Origin: Chitinophagaceae bacterium UBA2789
Lineage (GTDB): Bacteria; Bacteroidota; Bacteroidia; Chitinophagales; Chitinophagaceae
Reading direction: 5' to 3'
DNA: 6,234 bases
NCBI GenBank assembly: GCA_002352145.1
Contig: DEHX01000004.1
Coordinates: 14,739 to 20,972 of the forward strand
The notes below the pieces were generated by a model that did no database searches, was not told the origin of the DNA, and was given only the letters and a program-made list of their open reading frames with translations. The position numbers and the translations under genes were made by a program. Of the stretch, positions 1 through 5,913 are shown one piece after another (within the stretch, counting starts at the first letter, position 1; each line of letters begins with the position of its first letter).

Positions 1-296
1 TTGTAAATATCATGGCCGGCACTGTTGCGGTTATCATATTGTGCAATGGCATCACTTACCTGTTGCTGCAGGTAATGTTTCTGAAAGGCAATATTTTTCT
101 TTGTCAGTTCAGGACTGAATTTTTTCAGGATAGCTTCTTCGTTGTATTTTTTTTGTGCAGCAATTGCATCAAACAGTTTCAGGTATAAAGGTTTTGATCC
201 GTACCCGTTCAATGCGTAGTTTCTTTTGAAAAACAATTTTTCATTTGCCGTCATTGAACGGATCAATTGCCACAGAAATGCGGAAGATGTTTTCAC
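1..296 (-). CDS. Conserved uncharacterised helical protein, N-terminal part (cut by left window edge)
   Basis: An open frame of 98 codons plus two bases runs off the left edge, so only the N-terminus is present. The start is placed at GTG 296-294: an in-frame TAA lies at 311-309 with no other usable start before the GTG. The GTG start gives MKTSSAFLWQLIRSMTANEK, whereas the internal ATG at 254-252 would lose the first 14 residues. The rest is rich in K, E, Q, L and A, with no membrane segment or signal peptide, and looks like a cytoplasmic, all-helical protein. The pattern LIRSMTxxEKxxFK followed by KLFDAIxxQKxYxEExxLKKF resembles the beginning of a family I recall from Bacteroidota (LIxxLxxxEKRYFK then LFDxIxxxxxYDEExLxKKF), normally annotated hypothetical and several hundred residues long. 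That family match is from memory. The function is unknown. Confidence 0.6.
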   Translation of the reverse strand, partial: MKTSSAFLWQLIRSMTANEKLFFKRNYALNGYGSKPLYLKLFDAIAAQKKYNEEAILKKFSPELTKKNIAFQKHYLQQQVSDAIAQYDNRNSAGHDIY

Positions 297-319
297 AAAA
301 AGGTTGATTTACTTACAAA

Positions 320-351
320 CTAAAGTACATAAATTCGGCTATATGTGTCAA
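320..351 (-). promoter_or_regulatory. Possible Bacteroidota-type promoter for the left-edge gene
   Basis: On the minus strand, TTG at 351-349 is followed after 21 bases by TACTTTAG at 327-320. This fits the Bacteroidota housekeeping pattern (TTG, 17-23 bases, TAnnTTTG) with one mismatch in the -7 box. The box lies 24 bases before the proposed GTG start. Such degenerate motifs occur by chance in AT-rich DNA, so this is a weak call. Confidence 0.3.
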
Positions 352-575
352 ATCTAAACCAGTATTTAATTATAGTTAAGTGGCTGATTAATATATATTT
401 AAGTGTAATATTGGTGATAATTATATACGAAGTGATACAAATAATAGGATAAATAAGGAATTGCACTCAACGAGTAGTCGTCTATTTTCATACAAGAATA
501 TATCCCTGAGCAAAAAAATATTTATGCTAACCAAAACCAACTGCGGGGACTAGTCTGAACCATTAACCATTAAAC
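352..575. other. AT-rich spacer without a supportable gene
   Basis: This stretch is strongly AT-rich. All six frames are broken by stops, and the longest translatable pieces are under about 35 codons with no plausible start. I see no tRNA, rRNA or CRISPR structure. A tandem direct repeat of ACCATTA (559-565 and 566-572) sits just before the terminator hairpin at 576. It may simply be the distance between the converging ends of two transcription units. A small RNA ending at the 576-603 hairpin on the plus strand is possible, but no clear plus-strand promoter is visible. Confidence 0.5.
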
Positions 576-603
576 TAAAGCCCATCTGAAAAGATGGGCT
601 TTA
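576..603. terminator. Strong, possibly bidirectional intrinsic terminator hairpin
   Basis: A perfect 12-bp stem is formed by TAAAGCCCATCT (576-587) and AGATGGGCTTTA (592-603), around a 4-base loop, GAAA on the plus strand. GC pairs are in the centre and A/T pairs at the base, the usual layout of an intrinsic terminator readable from either side. On the plus strand it is followed by TTATTATTAA; on the minus strand by GTTTAATGG. On the minus strand it lies 97 nt past the stop of the decayed fibre paralogue and about 300 nt past the stop of the intact fibre gene. It is therefore best read as the end of that transcription unit. No plus-strand gene ends here. Confidence 0.75.
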
Positions 604-699
604 TTATTAATACATGCTTGTCAATGTTTGAGCTGTAAATACAACCGAAAGTATCGCTGATAGTTAAATGTATTGATTCGTATTTTAAATTACGAAGTC

Positions 700-889
700 C
701 TATTCATTTATTAAGTGTATTTCAAGAGGTAATGAATGTACAATTATTGAAGAAATAGCTCCGGCTGATGCAACAGAATATTCTAAAACAAACTGGGAAC
801 CAGCTGGTAAGTAATAATTAAAACTGATTGGTACTGATTTTTCGAAGAAACAAAATGGTAAGAAGTAAAACTAGGGATTGCTTTTACAT
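700..889 (-). pseudogene. Decayed, internally deleted paralogue of the adjacent fibre/C1q-like gene
   Basis: Minus-strand reading from ATG 889-887 gives M, a stop, then KQSLVLLLTILFL, matching the intact neighbour's signal peptide MKKLVLVLLLTILFL. By hand count 34 of the first 45 bases are identical, including an exact shared 14-mer (858-871 and 2089-2102). The bases before the ATG also match (TACAGGTT against TACAGGAT). Near 841-846 the similarity jumps to the other end of the gene. In a different frame, codons 843-703 encode 47 residues that align without gaps to residues 360-406 of the intact protein (14 identities, including the AGS-x-F core, P-x-x-I-x-L-I-x-E end and the position of the stop). 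About 345 codons of the middle are missing. The stop at codon 2, the frame change at the junction and the deletion make a functional product very unlikely. It lies 10 nt past the stop of the intact gene in the same orientation, which fits an old tandem duplication, later deleted. Confidence 0.8.
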
Positions 890-899
890 AACCTGTAAC

Positions 900-2120
900 T
901 TATTCGGAAATCAAATTAATACTTATCGGACTTTGATAAAAACTAGAATTGGTAATTGCGGAGGTGGAAGACAGCAATGCGTAAAAGAAGAATGTAGATC
1001 CCGCTGAAAAATAGATTTGCATATCAATGGAAATCGTTTCGGCATCTATAAAATTTGTTCCATTTGCAACTAGTTGCTTGCTTTGGTTGCCAAGGTATGT
1101 AATACTACCTGAAGGATAAAATAAAACAGCCGAATATGCAAGTCCAGCGGCTGTACAGCTTATATTACTTGAAAAATTTCCTTTAATAGAGTATAATCCG
1201 CTTTTATTTATTGTGAACAATCCGTTGGAATTATAACTGACAGCACCGGACAATGCATAGGCGGTGTTAAATAAAATGGTATCCAAAAAGGCACCGCTTT
1301 TGCTGTTAAGGTTTGACGAAATAAACATAAATCTGTCATTATTGCTATAGGCAATATTTTGCCAGGTTGGGCTGCTGGCATTTCCATTACTTATCAAGGC
1401 TTGACCTGCATTGCCTGCAGCATTGTTTAATAATACCCGGTTCTGGATATTTACATCTCCGTTAATATCCAATTTTGCAGCGGGATTATTGGTTCCTATC
1501 CCCACATTACCATTTACTTTCACTACCATGGCTGTACTTTGTGAGCCGCCATCGGGCCTTACCCTGAATTCAAAAGCCTGGTTGGGCTGGTGCAATAGCA
1601 GGTATAAAGAGTTATTACCGGTATTGGGATATACCCATGCCGAGCCATTCCAATAAGCATTACTGCTGAGAGTGAGGGTACCATTATTATCAGACCCAAT
1701 ATATCCCCTGGGCTGCCCGGCGTCATTTTCAAAAATAGTTTTAATCCAGTTTGTAGTACGCAGATGAAGGCGGGCTTCGGGATCAACAGTGCCGATTCCG
1801 ATATTGCCTGAAGGATTGACACTGAGGCGGGGCTGGTTAGAAGTGGTAAGGTGAACTTTTCCTGTAGTATTTGATAAATAGGTGCCAAAATCCACATCTT
1901 CCGGATTACCCGTAAAAGAACCGATATAACCCCTGTCAATACTACTCTCGGATAATGTGATCCACATTTGGCCACCGCCGTTAAAAGTAGCAATATTGCT
2001 TGGCGTACCGGAAACGTGTAACCGGGTAACAGGTGTAGTAGTACCGATACCAACATTTTGTGCGAAAGTTACGGGGAGAAATAAAATTGTAAGAAGTAAA
2101 ACCAAAACCAGCTTTTTCAT
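900..2120 (-). CDS. Secreted fibre-like protein with GIGT repeats and C-terminal C1q/TNF-like domain
   Basis: The 406-residue product has a clear signal peptide (residues 1-20: KK, a leucine-rich core, then VTFA before Q21), so it is exported, probably to the cell surface or medium. Three NxGIGTxxPxx(R/K)L motifs begin near residues 22, 106 and 205. The first two open tandem blocks of 84 and 99 residues that also share RGYIGS and a closing PxG-type turn. Such motifs are common in phage tail-fibre and Bacteroidota fibre proteins and suggest a trimeric beta-rich stalk. Residues 234-254 (AGNAGQALISNG, then PTW) form a linker typical of these proteins. Residues 265-406 (FLDTILFNTAYAL, GLFTINKSGLYSIKG, YFSAGSTFFFYA) resemble a C1q/TNF-type jelly roll. 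No type IX secretion C-terminal domain, LPxTG or S74 chaperone domain is seen. It lies 66 bp after the response regulator gene, same strand, and may be co-transcribed with it. The ligand is unknown, and adhesion or matrix roles are inferred. Confidence 0.85.
   Translation of the reverse strand: MKKLVLVLLLTILFLPVTFAQNVGIGTTTPVTRLHVSGTPSNIATFNGGGQMWITLSESSIDRGYIGSFTGNPEDVDFGTYLSNTTGKVHLTTSNQPRLSVNPSGNIGIGTVDPEARLHLRTTNWIKTIFENDAGQPRGYIGSDNNGTLTLSSNAYWNGSAWVYPNTGNNSLYLLLHQPNQAFEFRVRPDGGSQSTAMVVKVNGNVGIGTNNPAAKLDINGDVNIQNRVLLNNAAGNAGQALISNGNASSPTWQNIAYSNNDRFMFISSNLNSKSGAFLDTILFNTAYALSGAVSYNSNGLFTINKSGLYSIKGNFSSNISCTAAGLAYSAVLFYPSGSITYLGNQSKQLVANGTNFIDAETISIDMQIYFSAGSTFFFYALLSSTSAITNSSFYQSPISINLISE
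1464..2057 (-). repeat. Three GIGT fibre motifs within the secreted protein gene
   Basis: Copies encode NVGIGTTTPVTRLHV (2057-2013), NIGIGTVDPEARLHL (1805-1761) and NVGIGTNNPAAKLDI (1508-1464). The first two blocks repeat the order GIGT motif, RGYIGS motif, beta-rich stretch and a turn such as VNPSG or RPDGG. The third leads into the linker and head domain. The copies are diverged, which points to an old structural repeat and not to a recent expansion. Confidence 0.7.
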
Positions 2121-2136
2121 ATCCTGTATTTTGTTT

Positions 2137-2144
2137 CAAATATG
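2137..2144 (-). promoter_or_regulatory. Possible -7 element upstream of the fibre gene
   Basis: The minus strand reads CATATTTG 16 bases before the ATG, one mismatch from TAnnTTTG. No TTG lies at the usual 17-23 base distance upstream (the nearest is 27 bases away), so the promoter is doubtful. Transcription may come entirely from read-through of the response regulator gene. The ribosome-binding region TACAGGAT directly before the ATG is conserved in the decayed paralogue. Confidence 0.2.
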
Positions 2145-2186
2145 AAAAAGATATAAACATCCCTATATCGCCAAAATTGGTGATGA

Positions 2187-2813
2187 TTACACCAGTTTAT
2201 TCTTTATGGCTTTGGCCACTGCTTCGCTTTTGCTGTTTACATGTAGCTTTTCATAAATATGGCGAAGATGAGTGTGAACGGTATGAAAACTGAGGAAAAC
2301 TTTTTCGGCTATCATTTTGTAACTAAGCCCTTCAACCAGGTATTTTAATACTTCTTTTTCCTTATCAGTCAGCTGTATGTATTCTGCTTTTTCAGGTTGC
2401 TGCTGAAAGCTTTGTAAAACTTTTTTGGCAACGGATGGTGTGAAGAAACTTCCGCCTTCGGCAACATCGCGGATAGCCTGTAAAATTTTTTCAGACGATG
2501 TGTTTTTTAATATATAACCCGAGGCACCGGCACAAAGGGAGGCAAATATCTTATCCTGGTCTTCAAATACGGTTTGCATACACACCTGAACATCCGGAAA
2601 TTTGTCTTTGATTTCTTTTACTGCTTCAATTCCATTTTTACCAGGGATATTGATATCCATCAATACCACATCGGGTTGCAATGCTTCAATTCTTGATAAG
2701 AGCCGGTTTGTATCTTCAAACGAACCCACCAGTTCCATATCCGTACTCGTTACAATTAAAAATTCAAGGCTTTCCCTGAATTTCTTATTGTCTTCAAAAA
2801 TTACAATTTTCAT
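2187..2813 (-). CDS. NarL/FixJ-family two-component response regulator
   Basis: A cytoplasmic DNA-binding regulator, 208 residues from the chosen start. The receiver domain spans about 1-120: acidic pocket E7 and D8 (IFEDN), phospho-acceptor D53 (VVLMDINIPGKNG), T81 (MQTVFED) and K103 (GYILKNT) are all in place, so it should be phosphorylatable. A LuxR-type helix-turn-helix covers about 148-202 (LTDKEKEVLKYLVEGLSYKMIAE, continuing through HTVHTHLRHIYEKL). The length is normal for the family. I chose ATG 2813-2811 because the first receiver strand, MKIVIFEDN, begins there and AAA precedes it. An in-frame ATG at 2831-2829 would add MIKFAK behind a run of T and cannot be excluded. It lies 34-52 bp downstream of the sensor kinase gene, its obvious partner. 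The secreted fibre gene that follows is a candidate target. Confidence 0.95.
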   Translation of the reverse strand: MKIVIFEDNKKFRESLEFLIVTSTDMELVGSFEDTNRLLSRIEALQPDVVLMDINIPGKNGIEAVKEIKDKFPDVQVCMQTVFEDQDKIFASLCAGASGYILKNTSSEKILQAIRDVAEGGSFFTPSVAKKVLQSFQQQPEKAEYIQLTDKEKEVLKYLVEGLSYKMIAEKVFLSFHTVHTHLRHIYEKLHVNSKSEAVAKAIKNKLV

Positions 2814-2865
2814 TTTAGCAAATTTGATCATAAAAAAAACATGTACCCATCGCCAATTTGTGGTA

Positions 2866-5859
2866 TCAGAGCTGGCAGATTAATTTAACGGATGTGCCAG
2901 CACCGGGCATTGAGTTAATCTGAATTTTTCCCTTTATTTCATCAGCCCTGGTCTTGAAATTTTTTAAACCGTTACCTTTTTTTACATCTGTCATAGTAAA
3001 CCCTGCTCCATCATCCTTTATTAAAAGGCTAAACTCTGCCCCTATATTCACAGTCACCCATAAATGATCGGCCATAGAATACTTTACCGCATTATTTACC
3101 GCTTCTTTAAATACCAGGTAAATGTTTTTTCTTTTTTCTAATGGCAATCTGATTTGTTTTAGTTTTTCATCAGCTTTAAAAAATAGTTTTATATTTTTTA
3201 CTGCACACATGTCAGTTACATAATTTTCCATCCTGTTAAGTAATTTTTCACCGCTGTCATTGTCCGGATTTATTGCCCATACAATATCACTCATCCCAGT
3301 TACCATTTCCCGGCTGCTTTCTCCCATTTTGGTGAGTACAGATTCCAGTTGTGGCATATTATCCTTCACCTGCAATTTGAGGGCATCGCTGTACATGGAT
3401 ATAGAACTCAGAGTGGCTCCGATATCATCATGCAGGTCAGTAGCAATCCTCGTTCGTATTTTTTCCAATTCAATGGCTTTATGCAGATGGTACCTGTAAA
3501 ACAGGTAGGCAATGCTGATTATAATTATAAAAGACAAGACAATGAACCACCAGCTTCGATAAAACGGCGGCACAACTTTAAAAGAAATAAATGCAATCCT
3601 GCTTTCTATGCTTTCTGTATTAACAGATTTTGTACTGAATAAATAATTACCCGGGGGTAACTGTTCGTACCTGATTGTATTGGTAGTGCTTAGCCTTCTC
3701 CATTCGTCGTCCCAGCCTTCCAGCCTGTAGTAAATACTGTTTTCTGATTCATTACTAAAGTCAGGTGAGGTTAACTCTATTTCTACAGCGTCTTTATAAT
3801 CGCATTTGTATTTAAGTGCAGGAACAGGGAAATGAGCTTCTGTGTTGCCCAGGCGGATTCGGCTGATAATGGATGGATTCGGCACCCTGCTTTGTTCCAT
3901 TAGTTTATTATCCAACACACCAATTTTTCCAACAGAGGTAATCATCACCTTGCCCGGGACAGAAAGATTGATTTCATAACCGGCTGTTTCATTTTCGAAT
4001 CCCTGTGCATTGCTGATGTTTTTCCAGTAAGAAAATTGGTTGTTAGTTTTATAAATACCATTATCGGTAACGGCCCAGATATTACCGGTTTCATCTTCCA
4101 GGAGCCTTTGCAGTTCAAAATTAAAAAGCCCCTTTTTCGGATGAATTACCCGAAGTGTTTGATTTTTGAATTCATAAATGTTTGACTGGCTATTTATCAA
4201 AGCTCTGCCATCTTTTGTAAAAAGTATCCGATAAGGATTTGTCTTATTGTTTTGAAAGATATTATTGTCGGCTTTATATGTTTTATAGCTGTATGTTACC
4301 GGGTTTACAACATATAGTTTTTCGTCGGTTGTAAACCATATGTTGTTATCAGGTCCTTTTTTAAAATCAAAAACTGTTTTTCCGTAAATATTATCTGCTT
4401 TTTGTTTGTCGGCAAACAATACTGTGTCTTTCCCGGTAAGTGTGTTATAGACAAGGATACCGCTTCGCCGCATGGTTATCCAAAGCTGGCCCTTTAAAGG
4501 CTCTTCAATGAAGCCAGTGGATTGCTGGCTTGATACTTTTGTAATCAGCCTTGTTAAATCAATCAGCCGGTTTTTTTTAAGATCATAGTAGCCAAAGCCA
4601 TTTGTGGAAGTGAACCAATATCCGTTTTCATCTCCCACATGGCGGTTTATTTGTGTGAGCAACCCCCTGTCATCTGCAGGCAAAGTATGGAAGGTTACAG
4701 TATCATTATTACTATTATAAGTAAACCAGCCTGACCTGCTGGTCAAAAAATAAATATTCTCTTTAAGCGTTGATCGTATGATATGGTTAATAAGTGGTTT
4801 ATCCTTATCGGGAACATCATGCCATTGCAGTGCAATATTCACATGTATTTGCCTGAATAGGCCATTTTCTGAAGATATCCAGAGATTGTTTTGCTTGTCA
4901 GTAAACACTTTGTTGAGTGATTTTCCGCTCAGCAATTTTTGAGGTGGTGATTCTGGATTATCCGGATTTACTTTAAAAATCCCATCAGATGTTGCTATAA
5001 GCAGAAATTTTTGTTTTTCTTGTTTGATTGTGCAGATTGAGAGTAGCCGGGGGCCTTCTTTACTGCTGATGGAGACAATCTTCAACCTGTTGTTTTTACT
5101 TTCATAATGCAACAAATGACCTTCGAATGATACAGCCCAGATGCTTCCCGGCTTTGCCACGCATAATCCGTACAAAACATTTTCTTTCCGTAAAGAATTA
5201 TTAGGCTCTTCTAAATGATAAGAATAGAATTGTTTTGTGGAGGGATTGAACTTTTTAAGACCAAATGAAGTACTTAACCAGAAGTTCCCCTCTTCATCTT
5301 CAGCTACCTGGTTAATAAACTTATTTATCTTTTCATCTTTTCCGTAAACAGATATCGGAATATTCTCAAAACTGTCAGTTTTTTTGTCATAGAGGGCAAT
5401 ACCTTTTTCAGTAGTAAGCCAAAGCTGTTTTTTTGAGTCGGTAAAAAGATAGTTACACCAGTGGAAAGGAATGGTACCCGGGCCGCTTCCCGACCTGTAT
5501 TGGGTAATCTGGTTGTTTTTAGGATTGAGTTTATTTAGCCCACTTTCAGTGCCGATCCAGATGTTCCCGTCAGCATCTTCAGTAATACAGGTTATAACCC
5601 GGTCGGTAATGCCACCTTCTCCGATCTGGTTATAGTTTGTAAAAAATTTTCCGTCGTATCTTATTAAGCCATGATTAGTGCCAATCCATAAGAAGTAACG
5701 GCTATCCTGGTAAAGGGTGGTGGTAATGTTGCTCAGCAATCCATCCCTGGTGGTAAGTTGGTTGAACAAAAGCGGATTTTGCTGTGTTTGCGCTGCTGCA
5801 TTTACACAGATTAGAAATGGAAGACAGATAAAAAGCAAAGCCGCTATCTTTTTTATCAT
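2866..5859 (-). CDS. Propeller-type periplasmic sensor histidine kinase (Reg_prop / Y_Y_Y / HisKA_3 / HATPase_c)
   Basis: A 997-residue inner-membrane sensor. It has a signal peptide (residues 1 to about 23, ending NAAAQ) and 14 propeller-blade motifs of the form (N/x)(I/L)W(I/L)xTxxGLxxxxP. They begin near residues 56, 99, 145, 192, 239, 285, 325, 367, 414, 458, 506, 553, 593 and 638, about 45 residues apart, as expected for two seven-bladed propellers. A Y_Y_Y domain follows (about 690-763: YYRLEGWDDEW, LPPGNYLF), then one membrane helix (about 769-788). The kinase core is HisKA_3-like with phospho-acceptor H810 (ATDLHDDIGATLSSI), N-box KEAVNNAVKYS (918-928), DDGAGF (949-954) and GNGLKNFKTRADEIKG (962-977). 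All catalytic motifs look intact. Unlike the hybrid sensors of polysaccharide-utilisation loci it has no fused receiver or AraC domain; the separate regulator downstream supplies these. The ligand is unknown. The ATG lies inside a 12-bp inverted repeat. Confidence 0.95.
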   Translation of the reverse strand: MIKKIAALLFICLPFLICVNAAAQTQQNPLLFNQLTTRDGLLSNITTTLYQDSRYFLWIGTNHGLIRYDGKFFTNYNQIGEGGITDRVITCITEDADGNIWIGTESGLNKLNPKNNQITQYRSGSGPGTIPFHWCNYLFTDSKKQLWLTTEKGIALYDKKTDSFENIPISVYGKDEKINKFINQVAEDEEGNFWLSTSFGLKKFNPSTKQFYSYHLEEPNNSLRKENVLYGLCVAKPGSIWAVSFEGHLLHYESKNNRLKIVSISSKEGPRLLSICTIKQEKQKFLLIATSDGIFKVNPDNPESPPQKLLSGKSLNKVFTDKQNNLWISSENGLFRQIHVNIALQWHDVPDKDKPLINHIIRSTLKENIYFLTSRSGWFTYNSNNDTVTFHTLPADDRGLLTQINRHVGDENGYWFTSTNGFGYYDLKKNRLIDLTRLITKVSSQQSTGFIEEPLKGQLWITMRRSGILVYNTLTGKDTVLFADKQKADNIYGKTVFDFKKGPDNNIWFTTDEKLYVVNPVTYSYKTYKADNNIFQNNKTNPYRILFTKDGRALINSQSNIYEFKNQTLRVIHPKKGLFNFELQRLLEDETGNIWAVTDNGIYKTNNQFSYWKNISNAQGFENETAGYEINLSVPGKVMITSVGKIGVLDNKLMEQSRVPNPSIISRIRLGNTEAHFPVPALKYKCDYKDAVEIELTSPDFSNESENSIYYRLEGWDDEWRRLSTTNTIRYEQLPPGNYLFSTKSVNTESIESRIAFISFKVVPPFYRSWWFIVLSFIIIISIAYLFYRYHLHKAIELEKIRTRIATDLHDDIGATLSSISMYSDALKLQVKDNMPQLESVLTKMGESSREMVTGMSDIVWAINPDNDSGEKLLNRMENYVTDMCAVKNIKLFFKADEKLKQIRLPLEKRKNIYLVFKEAVNNAVKYSMADHLWVTVNIGAEFSLLIKDDGAGFTMTDVKKGNGLKNFKTRADEIKGKIQINSMPGAGTSVKLICQL

Positions 5860-5876
5860 ATTATAAAGATAGCGGC
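5840..5876 (-). promoter_or_regulatory. Perfect 12-bp inverted repeat enclosing the kinase start codon
   Basis: On the minus strand GCCGCTATCTTT (5876-5865) and AAAGATAGCGGC (5851-5840) are exact reverse complements separated by 13 bases. The kinase ATG (5859-5857) lies in that loop, and the second arm encodes codons 3-7. The sequence after it (TTTGCTTTTTA) is T-rich. The hairpin begins 37 bases past the carB stop, a normal place for an intrinsic terminator. It could end carB transcripts, hold down translation initiation of the kinase, or both. On the plus strand it is followed by AAAAC, so it is not a terminator in that direction. Confidence 0.6.
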
Positions 5877-5913
5877 AAAACGAAATGATAGATATACCAC
5901 AAAGTAGTGATGT

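Noticed and set aside
677..696. Inverted repeat TTCGTA / TACGAA just past the pseudogene stop
   Set aside because: Only 6 bp with an 8-base AT loop and no T-tract; expected by chance in such AT-rich DNA.
700..873. The C-terminal relic as an independent small gene
   Set aside because: The open stretch between TAG 873-871 and TAG 702-700 has no start codon with a plausible initiation region, and its sequence is simply the tail of a fibre-type head domain.
1559..2056. A 165-codon open frame on the minus strand inside the fibre gene
   Set aside because: It is a shifted frame of the 900-2120 gene, which has a signal peptide, repeat motifs and a paralogue; the shifted translation shows no domain or repeat logic.
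2167..2184. Imperfect inverted repeat ATCGCC / GGTGAT between the regulator and fibre genes, as a terminator
   Set aside because: The stem has an internal mismatch on the minus strand, almost no loop room and no T-run directly after it, so it is unlikely to stop read-through into the fibre gene.
3260..3642. Plus-strand open frames of 79 and 97 codons opposite the kinase gene
   Set aside because: They are antisense to the conserved HisKA_3, membrane-helix and Y_Y_Y region, show no domain, and have no start signal of note.
2866..5859. Classifying the kinase as a hybrid sensor of a polysaccharide-utilisation locus
   Set aside because: The protein ends with the HATPase domain; there is no fused receiver or AraC domain and no SusC, SusD or glycoside hydrolase gene in the window.
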